A stretch of 64,000 bases of DNA, taken from positions 24,532-88,531 of the forward strand of contig CAYFHQ010000005.1 of the NCBI GenBank assembly GCA_964342805.1. Direction: 5' to 3'. The stretch's first letter is position 1; every line of letters starts with the position of its first letter. This document shows positions 49,421 to 58,233 of the stretch, one piece after another. This DNA comes from CAYFHQ01 sp964342805. Lineage in GTDB: Bacteria; Bacillota; Clostridia; Peptostreptococcales; Acidaminobacteraceae. Made by a program: the position numbers and the translations under genes. Below the pieces are notes generated by a model. The model was not told the origin of the DNA. It ran no database searches and was given only the letters and a program-made list of their open reading frames with translations.

Positions 49421-51481
49421 CTATTTCCTTTTCCCAAAATCCACATGGATCACATTGTCCACCTTGCGGATGGTTTTTTCCTCAGGTTGGGCTTTTTTGT
49501 CTTGGGTAGCCCCGTGACCTTTCCCCAGTTCCTCCGTCTCCGGCTCTACCTGTGGGTGCTTGGATGATTCCTGTGCGGCCTCTCCCCGGATCTCTTTTGA
49601 TCCCTTGTTCGGCTCTGGCTCTGTCAGGTCTGGCAGGCTATCAAAGTCCCGTAGGATGTCTGCAAAGCTTCGTGTCACCTCTGTATGGTCAAAAACGTGG
49701 AGCTGGCTCTTGGCCCTAGAAATACCCACATAAAAGAGTCGGCGGTCCTCTTCCAGGGTCTCCAGATCGTAGTTTTTATACCAGTCGTGGGTGTGGAAGT
49801 AGTAGACATGGTCAAATTCCAGGCCCTTGGCAGAGTGGATGGTTGTTAAGACTACCTTGGGATTCTTGCCCTTTTTCAAGTCCACAACCGGGTCCAGGAT
49901 CATATTGATCACAAAGTTTTCTAGGGAATCATAGGTCGCTAAAAGGTCCCTGACTAGCTTGAAGTCCTCCTGGATTTCCTCTTTGGTGTAATAATCCGAC
50001 TCAATGGACTCATAAATGGAAAAGTAAAAGGCACAGACCTGGTCAAACAGGTCCAGCTTGTCTCCCTGGAAGTCCAGAAGATCCTTTACCTGGCCCACCC
50101 GCTGGAACTTTTCCCCCTTCAAATGGCTAATATCCGCCATATTGGTCTTAATGAGTCGCTTGGCAGACTTGACCCCAATCCCGGGAAGCAGGGTGAGAAT
50201 CCGGTTATAGCCCACCACGTCCCTCCGGTTGAGATAGACCATAAGGAAACTCAGGGCGTCCTTGACGTGCTTGCGCTCCAAGAGGCGAACGCCCCCATAG
50301 ACCACATAGTCTATGTTTTCGGCGATCAAGGCCTTTTCAAAAACAGTCCGATTTTTGTTGTAGCGGTAGATCATGGCGTGGGTCTTGTCCGGATTTTGCT
50401 TGATTTGATCCAGTACAAAAACCTTATGGCTTTCAAGCGATGCGCCCGAGACCACATTCACTTGCCCCTTCTTGTCTGTCACCGCCGACAGGGCCTTGTG
50501 GTAGCCCAGCTTGGACTTGGCGATGGTCTGGTTGGTCCAGTCGACAATTTGGTCTGTCGACCGGTAGTTTTCAGTAAGTTTGACCATCCGAGGGGACTCA
50601 AAGTCATTGTAGAAGTTGAGGATGATCCGGTGGTCAGCACCCCGAAAGGCATAGATCCCCTGGAAGTCGTCACCGATGGCCATAACATTCTTGATGTTGA
50701 GACGCTTAACAAAGTCCAACTGCATTTGGTTGGTGTCCTGGTATTCGTCGATCATTAAATACGCAAAGGGCGCTGTGACCTTGGTTGCGTCTTCTTTTTC
50801 AAGATACTTGCTTATGACGGAAATCATGTCGTCGTAGTTGGCCAACATGTGGTCAACCTTATATTTTTCATAGACCCCCATGTAGGCCTCAATGTTGTCC
50901 GCTTCGTCGGCCAGCCTGTGGAGGTCAAATTTTTGTATATACTCCTTGACCGTTAGGCCTGTATTACAGCAATAGGAGATCATTTTTTGCAGGGTCTTGG
51001 CCCGCTGGTTTTTATTGAAGTCGCCAAAGTCCGCCATGACCAACTTGTGAACAGCAATGTCGTCTTCACTGTCCAAAAGGCGAAACTTGGAGATGGGAGA
51101 CTCACTGCCAATCAGCTGGCTGATGTGGTTGGCAAAGGCATGGAAGGTCCCTACAAAACCCAGGGCGGTATTGGGAATGAGGGTGTTCAGCCTCGACTTA
51201 AGAACATTCCCCGCTTTTCTAGTGAAGGTAATGATGACAATAGAGGCCGGGTCTACCCCCTGTTTGATCAAGTGGAGGACACGGTAGGTCAGGGTATGGG
51301 TCTTGCCCGTACCTGGGCCCGCTATAACCAGAAAATTGCCCTCCTCCCGACTGGCGGCGATTTTCTGCCCCTTGTTTAGGGTCTTGAGGTAGGCAAGCGA
51401 CTCAACCTCGGGATCCAGACTTGTGATTTCTCGATTGGTTAGGGCCTCAACGGCCTCCTTTATCTTAATGGTGGTTTTCAA
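49421..51481 (-). CDS. UvrD/Rep-type superfamily 1 DNA helicase
   Basis: The start is a TTG at 51481 after AAAGGGGTG. The 686-residue protein has helicase motif I AGPGTGKTHTLTYR (Walker A, about 54-67), Ia IVIITFTRKAGNVLKSRL, II MIDEYQDTNQMQLDF (DEYQD), III GDDFQGIYAFRGAD, IV region KLTENYRSTDQIVDW, V TIHSAKGLEFDHVYYF and VI RRLFYVGISRAKSQL. It is a 3'-5' SF1A helicase for repair or replication. The last 85 residues are charged and unlike PcrA's RNA polymerase-binding tail. It is likely a second paralogue, not the housekeeping pcrA, which usually sits beside ligA. Confidence 0.92.
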   Translation of the reverse strand: MKTTIKIKEAVEALTNREITSLDPEVESLAYLKTLNKGQKIAASREEGNFLVIAGPGTGKTHTLTYRVLHLIKQGVDPASIVIITFTRKAGNVLKSRLNTLIPNTALGFVGTFHAFANHISQLIGSESPISKFRLLDSEDDIAVHKLVMADFGDFNKNQRAKTLQKMISYCCNTGLTVKEYIQKFDLHRLADEADNIEAYMGVYEKYKVDHMLANYDDMISVISKYLEKEDATKVTAPFAYLMIDEYQDTNQMQLDFVKRLNIKNVMAIGDDFQGIYAFRGADHRIILNFYNDFESPRMVKLTENYRSTDQIVDWTNQTIAKSKLGYHKALSAVTDKKGQVNVVSGASLESHKVFVLDQIKQNPDKTHAMIYRYNKNRTVFEKALIAENIDYVVYGGVRLLERKHVKDALSFLMVYLNRRDVVGYNRILTLLPGIGVKSAKRLIKTNMADISHLKGEKFQRVGQVKDLLDFQGDKLDLFDQVCAFYFSIYESIESDYYTKEEIQEDFKLVRDLLATYDSLENFVINMILDPVVDLKKGKNPKVVLTTIHSAKGLEFDHVYYFHTHDWYKNYDLETLEEDRRLFYVGISRAKSQLHVFDHTEVTRSFADILRDFDSLPDLTEPEPNKGSKEIRGEAAQESSKHPQVEPETEELGKGHGATQDKKAQPEEKTIRKVDNVIHVDFGKRK

Positions 51482-51603
51482 GGAAACACCCCTTTTCTTC
51501 GAACGTTTGTTCTATTGTATCATGGATCAGGCGTGGGCAAAATGACCATCATTTGGCAAGCCTGCGGGGCCCACTTGGCCTATGAATGCCCTTGGGGTAC
51601 AGA

Positions 51604-51636
51604 AAAATCACCCGCCTGGTCCAGCGGGTGATTTTG
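51604..51636. terminator. Intrinsic terminator of the multicopper oxidase gene
   Basis: AAAATCACCCGC pairs with GCGGGTGATTTT around a short loop. Confidence 0.85.
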
Positions 51637-51674
51637 TAAGCGTATTTCATTTTCAGCCTGCTCGTGTCACCAGG

Positions 51675-53225
51675 CTAATCTACCACCCGGAACATGCCCA
51701 TCATGCCATTTTCCTCATGCATGAGGATATGGCAGTGGTACATGTAGTCACCGGTAAAGCGGAACTGGACCTGCAAGATCATGGACTCCTCTGGCCTCAG
51801 ATAAATGGTGTCCTTCCAGCCAATTTCCTTGTAGTCCACCTTCCGTCCATTCTTCTCCACCACTAGAAACTGTGAATTGTGAATGTGGAAGGAATGGTTT
51901 TCAAAGGACCGATTGACCACTTCAAAGTAGTAGATTTGGTCCTTCACAAACACCTCGTTGGGAACCGTATGGCTAAAAGGCTTGTTGTTGATCATGTCAT
52001 TGTCCAAGATGTACTTGTGGGTGACTTGTTGGTTGTCATAGGGTTCAAAGGCGGTGATGGTTACCAGGTCTTCTGGGACCTCCCCTTTGACTGGGGCGTC
52101 CTCTGTAACTCTCAGTGTGAGGACCACTTGACCATTGGCAATGAGGTCCACCTGGTCTCCAATTTGTTTGTCTGACAAGTCAACAATCACTTCAAACCGC
52201 TGGCCTGCAACGACTTCAAAGAAGTCCTTTTCCTGGGGAGCCTCCAGTAAACCACCGTCCGTTCCAATCACCTGAAGGGGGCTTCCGTCACTTAGGGAAA
52301 CATCCATAATCCCGTGGTTGCTACCATTGAGGGTTCTGAAGCGAATCAGCTCATTTTTCACTTCCAGGTAAGGGGCATATTGGCCATTGGTCATGATTAA
52401 AAACCCTTCGGTGGTTATCCGGTTGGGACCCGCCCGGTCTTCAAATAGAAGGTAGGTCATTTTTTGCTTTTCCATGTCCATCTCACCACCAGGAACACTG
52501 GGAGCTGCATTCATTGCATGTTCTATGTCGCCTCCATGGCCACCTGTATGCCCATAGTGTAAGTTGCCCTGTCCATCGAACAGTTTGGCCTGGAGAACCA
52601 AGGGGATATCATTGACCCCATAGTCTGTGGGTAGGTCTATGTTTTCGATGATTTCGTCTTCAATGATCATCATGCCTGCAAGGCCCTCATACACCTGAGT
52701 GGCCGTTGTCCCCATGGCATGGGGGTGATACCAAATGGTAGACGCATGCTGGTCCACCGCCAGTTCATAGGTCTTGGACTCTCCAGGATACACCAGGGCT
52801 ATACTGCCCATGGCCCCGTCATTTTCTCCTGTGACTTCAAGCCCATGCCAATGAACCGTAGTCCGTTCACTAAGGTTGTTGGTAATGGTCGGATAGAAGG
52901 TGCTGCCTCTTCTCATTTTGATGGTCGGCCCCAGGTATCCCTGATCACTATAACTTTTCACTTTAGTTGTGAAGCCTTCAAAAAAGGCAAAGTCAGACTC
53001 GTTCACAGTTAACTCATATCTTGCACCGTCCTCGGTCACATCGATCAAGTCTGGGATTCTTAACATTTGAGCCGCTTCCATGCTGGCAAGCAAGGCTGAG
53101 TGGTCATCAGCACGATCTTCACGTATTTTCCAGTTCCCGTTTACATCGCCATAAAACATAAGGCTACAGCCACTCACAATAAGGGTGAGTGTCAGAACAA
53201 AAAGCACAAATAAAACTCTCCGCAT
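51675..53225 (-). CDS. Multicopper oxidase lipoprotein
   Basis: The start at 53225 (MRRVLFVLFVLTLTLIVSGC) follows AGAGGAG and gives a lipoprotein signal with lipobox IVSGC (Cys about 20). The 516-residue protein has three cupredoxin domains and all copper ligand motifs: TTVHWHGLEV (HWHG), STIWYHPHAMG (HPH), ENHSFHIHNSQF (HxH) and YHCHILMHEENGMMG (HCHxxxHxxxxM, type 1 Cys, with Met as axial ligand). It couples oxidation of phenols, Cu(I), Fe(II) or Mn(II) to O2 reduction outside the cell. It resembles CueO/CotA in length. A need for O2 is notable in an otherwise anaerobe-like gene set. Confidence 0.93.
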   Translation of the reverse strand: MRRVLFVLFVLTLTLIVSGCSLMFYGDVNGNWKIREDRADDHSALLASMEAAQMLRIPDLIDVTEDGARYELTVNESDFAFFEGFTTKVKSYSDQGYLGPTIKMRRGSTFYPTITNNLSERTTVHWHGLEVTGENDGAMGSIALVYPGESKTYELAVDQHASTIWYHPHAMGTTATQVYEGLAGMMIIEDEIIENIDLPTDYGVNDIPLVLQAKLFDGQGNLHYGHTGGHGGDIEHAMNAAPSVPGGEMDMEKQKMTYLLFEDRAGPNRITTEGFLIMTNGQYAPYLEVKNELIRFRTLNGSNHGIMDVSLSDGSPLQVIGTDGGLLEAPQEKDFFEVVAGQRFEVIVDLSDKQIGDQVDLIANGQVVLTLRVTEDAPVKGEVPEDLVTITAFEPYDNQQVTHKYILDNDMINNKPFSHTVPNEVFVKDQIYYFEVVNRSFENHSFHIHNSQFLVVEKNGRKVDYKEIGWKDTIYLRPEESMILQVQFRFTGDYMYHCHILMHEENGMMGMFRVVD

Positions 53226-53330
53226 GAGTTCTCCTCTCTGGGTCGCTATGTGTTTCATTTAGGGGATGACCTCATTGGTTGTCTTTTCCTAGTAGATGTT
53301 ATTGTATCTATACCCCTTTAGGAGAGTTTA

Positions 53331-53371
53331 AAAAACGGAGAGATCATTCTTGTCAGATGACCTCTCCGTTC
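53331..53371 (-). terminator. Intrinsic terminator of the AraC/MotA-FliG-like gene
   Basis: Minus-strand AACGGAGAGGTCAT pairs with ATGATCTCTCCGTT, followed by TTTT. Confidence 0.8.
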
Positions 53372-53462
53372 ACAGGGTTTTTCTATATGTTTATTCGCTA
53401 CCAGTGCCGAAGGCTCGTCTTTGCTTATCGCCCTTACTTAGTCCTTACAAATGCTTGATTTC

Positions 53463-54539
53463 TTAGCGAATTTCCTTGTCCAGCCGTAGGCGCTGGATCA
53501 CGCTAACAAGGTCCTTGCTTGCGTCAACAATGTGGGTAAAGTTGGTCCCTTCCAAGGTCTCACTTGCCTCAACCAAAGACCGCTTTCTCCCCTTAGGCAG
53601 TGCGTCGACAACGAGCTGTCGCTGGGCTTCTTCCAAGCTCATACAAGCCAAGGCTATTAAAAGGATGTCGCATTCCCTGAGCAAACGCTGTAGAGAACGC
53701 TGGGGCATTTGCTTGAACTCCTTGGCAAGTCTTGATCCTTCCACTGGCTTATGGTCCGTCTTCAAAAAGCGCGTAAGACCCTCTTCATAACCATGACCGC
53801 TGTCCAGAACCGAGATAAATTCCTCACCAAAGTATGCCGCCAGCTCCACTTGCACATCCCAGGGATAGGTCCCCCTGTGTAGGTGTATAATGCCCTCCAA
53901 TACCAGGACTCTTTGGAAAAAGGCTGGTGGTGTATGGTCAGTCGCCATCAGGTAATTGGTCAATATACGTCGTAACTCGTCAATTTCCATCCCTTTCAGG
54001 AGCAACTCAACTGCCTTGTGTAAAAAAGGCAAGTCCGTGTCAGACAAGTTTTCTTCCAAGGAAAGGAGGCCATTTCCATGGGCGATTTTAGAAAGGGCAA
54101 CCATGCGGTCCAGCACAGTTATGGCCTGGTGTCTGTCTTCTTTTGTACACTCTTGAATTCTCATGTATTCCTTTTGCATTTTCACGTCTCCTTCTGTGCC
54201 CCTGGCACGGAAATTCACCCCTCGCTGACGATAGACCCTTGGCGTTACCCCAAAATACTGCTTAAAGTTTCTAGTAAAGGTGTCTACATTGCCAAATCCA
54301 TAGGCCATGGCAATGTCTAATACACGCCTACTGGGGTCTTTCAAAGCATAGGCTGCATGAATCAGCTTTCTGCGAAGAACATAGGCTGTCACCGAAAGTC
54401 CCATTTCCGCCAAAAACATGCGATGAAAGTGGAATTTAGAGTAACTCATTTGTCTAGAAATCTGCGACAGGGTTATTTCAGACTCAATGTTTGACTCTAC
54501 ATATTCAATTGTCCTTTTTGAAACACGATCTTTACTCAT
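53463..54539 (-). CDS. AraC HTH protein fused to MotA-loop-like and FliG-C-like segments
   Basis: The 358-residue protein has an N-terminal AraC HTH pair (about 8-106: SQISRQMSYSKFHFHRMFLA, LDIAMAYGFGNVDTFTRNFK, QYFGVTPRVYRQR). Residues about 140-200 (MVALSKIAHGNGLLSLEENL, DLPFLHKAVELLLKGMEIDE) resemble the MotA cytoplasmic loop, whose family pattern is ARxEGLLALE ... DPFLxxGLxLVVDG. Residues about 277-356 (QMPQRSLQRLLRECDILLIA, then LVVDALPKGRKR and VIQRLRLDKEIR) resemble FliG-C, which binds that MotA loop in the flagellar motor. There is no usual AraC sensing domain. No flagellar genes lie nearby. The similarities are from memory and need profile search. AraC part is sure; the rest is moderate. 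Confidence 0.7.
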   Translation of the reverse strand: MSKDRVSKRTIEYVESNIESEITLSQISRQMSYSKFHFHRMFLAEMGLSVTAYVLRRKLIHAAYALKDPSRRVLDIAMAYGFGNVDTFTRNFKQYFGVTPRVYRQRGVNFRARGTEGDVKMQKEYMRIQECTKEDRHQAITVLDRMVALSKIAHGNGLLSLEENLSDTDLPFLHKAVELLLKGMEIDELRRILTNYLMATDHTPPAFFQRVLVLEGIIHLHRGTYPWDVQVELAAYFGEEFISVLDSGHGYEEGLTRFLKTDHKPVEGSRLAKEFKQMPQRSLQRLLRECDILLIALACMSLEEAQRQLVVDALPKGRKRSLVEASETLEGTNFTHIVDASKDLVSVIQRLRLDKEIR

Positions 54540-54629
54540 GTGGCCACCTAACTAGTATGGTTCCATTGTAAAAGGCCTGGGTCTGAAATTCTCGTGAAAT
54601 CTTGCTATGCTTGTGCGTAAAACATAAAG

Positions 54630-54666
54630 GAGCCACGGAAGACATTGTCCATCCATGGCTCCCAAA
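54630..54666 (-). terminator. Intrinsic terminator of the cupin gene
   Basis: Minus-strand GGGAGCCATGG pairs with CCGTGGCTCC, followed by TTTATGTTTT. Confidence 0.7.
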
Positions 54667-54705
54667 AGAAGCTACCCCTATATTAGTGACAAGCTTTTTC
54701 AGTCA

Positions 54706-55014
54706 CTAGTCTGCATCCACCTTAATGACAAAGCACTCGGTGAATCCATCGCTGCCGTTGCCAAGAACCGACTCAATGCCTTTTTCCACTTCAATGACTT
54801 GGCCCTTCTTGTAGGTCTTTTGAGACTGATCGCCTAGGGCAATGGACAGTTCTCCTTTAACCACAATAATATAAACATGCGCATCTGTAGGGTGTTTGGG
54901 GAAGAACTTCCCGCTTTCAATAATGACGTGGTTGAGCATGAGATTGTCGTCCTTGAGGATATTCTCAAATAGGTCTTTTTCTTCCACGGTGTAGGTAAAC
55001 AGTTTTGCTAACAT
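54706..55014 (-). CDS. Cupin domain protein
   Basis: The 102-residue protein is a single small cupin barrel: NHVIIESGKFFPKHPTDAHV carries motif 1-like His residues, and GELSIALGDQSQKTYKKGQV and IEVEKGIESVLGN carry the second motif region. The metal-binding His set is incomplete (HPTDAHVY in motif 1, no His in motif 2), so metal binding is uncertain. AGGAGG lies upstream. Role unknown; it follows the HD-GYP gene on the same strand by about 50 bp and may share its transcript. Confidence 0.8.
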   Translation of the reverse strand: MLAKLFTYTVEEKDLFENILKDDNLMLNHVIIESGKFFPKHPTDAHVYIIVVKGELSIALGDQSQKTYKKGQVIEVEKGIESVLGNGSDGFTECFVIKVDAD

Positions 55015-55062
55015 TTAATCCTCCTAAAAGTCTTACTTCTATAAATCCTTGGTCCACGGGCG

Positions 55063-56112
55063 TTAGTCAACAAGGGGATAAAGCTCCTTGTCCTCCCGGT
55101 CAAGTCTGGTCAGCAAGTGGTCAAAAACACGATCCAACTCTTCCCTAAAAGCCTCAAAGTTCCCTTCAATATTCTCATAGGTGTTATACCGGGTCTTAAA
55201 GGAAATAAAGGCATTGTTCAGGCCGCCCATGGACCGGTCGAAGGTGGCAGCCAAGTCTTTGGTGTGGGTGTCCTGGCTCTCCATGAGGAGGGGATAAAGG
55301 TACCGGTCTTCACTGCTCAAGTGAATCCGTAGGACGCCGGCCAGCTTATTAATTTTATGGGCCAGTTCCCTGAGCTTGTCCTCGGAACTTTCTTGGTTCA
55401 AGAGGACCTGGACCTCCCCAATGAGGTCTCTGATTTTCTTGTGCTGGTCAACTAGATTTTCTATTTTCATATTACTTTGCATAATATTGTCGTACTTGGC
55501 TTCGAAGCTAGCCTTCCAACAGGCAATCAAGTCTGGGATGAGGACTTCCAAGGATGGGTCAAACTGGCTACCCATGTTCTTATACAACTCGTCTTCAATG
55601 ACTTCCCAAGTTAAACTAGGCCGATAAGCCCGGTTGGAAGCCATGGCGTCAATGGCGTCACATAAGGCCAGTATCCGTCCACCCAACTTGATCTCTTCAC
55701 CCTTAAGACCTTCAGGATAACCGCCTCCGTCCCACCGTTCGTGGTGTTGGTAGACTGCTTCTGCAATATCACCCAGGAGGCTGGCCTCACTGATAATATC
55801 CGCACTGATGGCCGGGTGCCGCTTCATTTCCCGCCATTCCAGGTCCGTCAGACGACCATTTTTTAAGAGGATATTGTCGGGAATTCCAATTTTGCCAATG
55901 TCATGGAGTTGGCCTGCAATCTCCAAGTAGAAGCCTTGTTTGGGCTTTAAGCCCAGTAACTCAGCACTAAGGGCAGCCATTTCACCCACCCGGTGGGAAT
56001 GGCCCTTTGTATATAGGTCCCTGTATTCCAGGGCGCTGATCATGCACTTTATAGCGTCCTCGAATATGGCGTCTTTTTCAGTGTCTTTGATCATGGTGTA
56101 CTTGTATTTCAT
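55063..56112 (-). CDS. HD-GYP domain phosphodiesterase fused to hemerythrin
   Basis: The start at 56112 (MKYKYTMIKDTEKDAIF) follows CCTGGAGAAACC. Residues about 20-195 are an HD-GYP domain: HSHRVGEMAALSAELLGL, GQLHDIGKIGIPDNILLKNG (HD) and HHERWDGGGYPEGLKGEEI (GYP with intact GGGYP). Residues about 220-345 are a hemerythrin HHE domain: DQHKKIRDLIG, LRIHLSSEDRYLYPLL and FDHLLTRLDREDKELYPLV, with the expected His, Asp/Glu iron ligands. HD-GYP domains hydrolyse c-di-GMP, and hemerythrin binds O2 or NO at a di-iron site. So this is a soluble oxygen- or NO-responsive c-di-GMP phosphodiesterase. No membrane helix is present. Confidence 0.88.
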   Translation of the reverse strand: MKYKYTMIKDTEKDAIFEDAIKCMISALEYRDLYTKGHSHRVGEMAALSAELLGLKPKQGFYLEIAGQLHDIGKIGIPDNILLKNGRLTDLEWREMKRHPAISADIISEASLLGDIAEAVYQHHERWDGGGYPEGLKGEEIKLGGRILALCDAIDAMASNRAYRPSLTWEVIEDELYKNMGSQFDPSLEVLIPDLIACWKASFEAKYDNIMQSNMKIENLVDQHKKIRDLIGEVQVLLNQESSEDKLRELAHKINKLAGVLRIHLSSEDRYLYPLLMESQDTHTKDLAATFDRSMGGLNNAFISFKTRYNTYENIEGNFEAFREELDRVFDHLLTRLDREDKELYPLVD

Positions 56113-56354
56113 GGGTTTCTCCAGGTTTCTTTTTATCAAACATCGTTGTACCTAACGCAACAACTCCATCTAATTGATCTTAGTGTATCGCTTAATCGAC
56201 TTTTACTCAAACCTTCAGAACCATTTTCATTCCTTAATTAGATGAATCTTTACGCTTCACAGTGGTACATATTAAAGAAACCCTGCCCATATCTACTGTC
56301 ACCCAAAGTGACTGACAAAAAAACCGCCTCTTCCCCCGGTTCAAGGAGCCAAAT

Positions 56355-57323
56355 ATGACCAGAGAACACATCATTGAAAGTAGCAAAATAGCCATTGCTG
56401 TTGTGATTGCCGTATTAGTCGCCCGTACCCTACAAATGCAGTTTTATATGTCCGTCGCAACCATCGTCATCGTTAGCATGTTGTCTGCTAAAAAACAGTC
56501 TGTAAAACTCGCTGCAACGCGTCTTTTTGCCGCTGTCCTTTCACTGACCCTGTCCAGCATTCTTTTCTCTGTTTTCGGTTTCTCCTTATGGGTCTTCATC
56601 CTCTACATACTCATTTTCACATATCTCATGTTTAGAATGGACACCAAAGTAGCCATCGTCTTAAACGTCGTCCTGGTCATGCACATTTACACCCTACAGG
56701 AAATCTCCATACCCATTCTATTAAACGAGTTTGGACTTATGTTCCTCAGTATTTTAGTTGCCCTCCTGGTCAACACCTTCACCTTGGACATGGAAGACGA
56801 ATTGGTTGGCTACCAGGACGAGGTCGAAAACCTCTTTGATAGCATATTCGTCAAAATGGGCATGTGCCTGAGCAACCAGTGTAATACAGAGTCTGTGGAC
56901 GTAGACCTTGTCCTCTTAAACGAGCGTCTGACAGTCGCAAAAAAGCGTTCCTATAATTATATGAACAACTTTTACTTCATCAAGAATAATTACTATGTGG
57001 AATACTTCAGCATGAGACGCAGGCAATACTATATTGTTAAAGGCATGCAGAAGTTTATCAGCCTAAACTTCCTCAACGAAAGAGAAGTGCAACTCCTAAA
57101 AAATTTCACAGACCAGTTTGTCAACAAGACCAAGGTTCTAGACATGTGCCAAGAGCAGATTGACATCCTGGACACCATCAAACACCACTTCACCCACGAA
57201 GCAGACTTGCCACCGGACCGCAACCAGCTCCACAACCGGATTGCCCTCCACCAATACCTCTACTCCCTGGAAGACTTGGTTTCTGTGAAGATGCGCTTTA
57301 TCGAGCGATATGAGAAGGAGTAA
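56355..57323 (+). CDS. Aromatic acid exporter family (ArAE/FUSC-like) membrane protein
   Basis: The 322-residue protein has six N-terminal membrane helices (about 10-150) in the ArAE_1 pattern: SSKIAIAVVIAVLVARTLQM, FYMSVATIVIVSMLSAKKQS, LAATRLFAAVLSLTLSSILF and GLMFLSILVALLVNTFTLDM. The C-terminal 170 residues form a helical cytoplasmic domain (ArAE_1_C type: YQDEVENLFDSIFVKMG, RRRQYYIVKGMQKF). Members export aromatic carboxylic acids or serve membrane homeostasis. AAGGAGCC precedes the ATG. Divergent from the HD-GYP gene. Confidence 0.88.
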   Translation: MTREHIIESSKIAIAVVIAVLVARTLQMQFYMSVATIVIVSMLSAKKQSVKLAATRLFAAVLSLTLSSILFSVFGFSLWVFILYILIFTYLMFRMDTKVAIVLNVVLVMHIYTLQEISIPILLNEFGLMFLSILVALLVNTFTLDMEDELVGYQDEVENLFDSIFVKMGMCLSNQCNTESVDVDLVLLNERLTVAKKRSYNYMNNFYFIKNNYYVEYFSMRRRQYYIVKGMQKFISLNFLNEREVQLLKNFTDQFVNKTKVLDMCQEQIDILDTIKHHFTHEADLPPDRNQLHNRIALHQYLYSLEDLVSVKMRFIERYEKE

Positions 57324-57352
57324 CTTCACTTGCTTTGATTACGATGTCAATA

Positions 57353-58027
57353 CTAGCCCCGCACGCTCTTTTCCACAAGGTCCCCCTGCTTCTTATAGAT
57401 AGACTGGGCTGGTATAACCCCTCTCACCATGGACAAGGGATAGACAGTGGTTCCTCTACCCACTACTGAGCCTGGGTTTAGAACAGAGTTACTCCCCACT
57501 TCCACATGGTCGCCAAGGATGGTTCCCAGTTTGGTCAGACCCGTCTCCAGTCGCGCTCCGTCCGCCTGAACAAGAATGGCAGACTTGTCCGACTTCTGAT
57601 TGGACGTGATCCCGCCGGCACCGATATGGGATTGATAACCAAGTATGGAGTCCCCAACATAATTAAAGTGAGGGACCTGTACCCTATTAAATAAGACTAC
57701 ATTTTTAAGTTCCGTGGAATTGCCAACGATGGCCGATTCTCCAACAATCACACTCCCCCGAATATAAGCACAGTGCCTCACTTCAGCATGATGCCCGATT
57801 ATAGTAGGACCTGTTATAGATGCGGTTGGGGCTATGGTTGCAGATTTTGACACCCACACATCTTGTCCCACTTGGTCGTAATCACCTTCCGCTAGAGTTT
57901 GCCCTAGTTCTATAATATAATTGCTAAGTTTGGACAGAACCTCCCATGGATAAGTCACTCCAGTGAATAGGCTGGCTGCGATGGTTTCCTTTAGATTTAG
58001 TAGGTCTTCAACCTTTATTTTTGTCAT
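57353..58027 (-). CDS. Left-handed beta-helix nucleotidyltransferase-like protein
   Basis: The start at 58027 (MTKIKVEDLLNLKETIAASL) follows GAAAGGTG; the open frame upstream has no support. After about 65 residues of helical lead (VTYPWEVLSKLSNYI), residues 66-215 are hexapeptide repeats of a left-handed beta helix (VWVSKSATIAPTASITGPTI, AYIRGSVIVGESAIVGNSTE, VEVGSNSVLNPGSVVGRGTT). This matches the C-terminal half of GlmU/UDP-sugar pyrophosphorylase-like proteins without the N-terminal nucleotidyltransferase. It probably acts as an acyl- or acetyltransferase on a sugar nucleotide. Confidence 0.82.
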   Translation of the reverse strand: MTKIKVEDLLNLKETIAASLFTGVTYPWEVLSKLSNYIIELGQTLAEGDYDQVGQDVWVSKSATIAPTASITGPTIIGHHAEVRHCAYIRGSVIVGESAIVGNSTELKNVVLFNRVQVPHFNYVGDSILGYQSHIGAGGITSNQKSDKSAILVQADGARLETGLTKLGTILGDHVEVGSNSVLNPGSVVGRGTTVYPLSMVRGVIPAQSIYKKQGDLVEKSVRG

Positions 58028-58148
58028 TACACACCTTTCATCCCTTAGACATACCATTACAATCATGTCTGTGTTCCACAAATCCTGGAGACTACACGTC
58101 AGGCAAATCATATCATTGTTGCTCATAGATTGTCCAAAATGCAAATGA

Positions 58149-58179
58149 CAAAAGCCCCTACAAAAAAGAGGGGCCTTGG
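58149..58179 (-). terminator. Intrinsic terminator of the VOC gene
   Basis: AAGCCCCT pairs with AGGGGCCTT around an A-rich loop; on the minus strand TTTTGTC follows. Confidence 0.7.
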
Positions 58180-58233
58180 GTTTTAGAAGCATACCTAAAA
58201 AGACATGACATTTGATGATCACTAGGTCAATCA

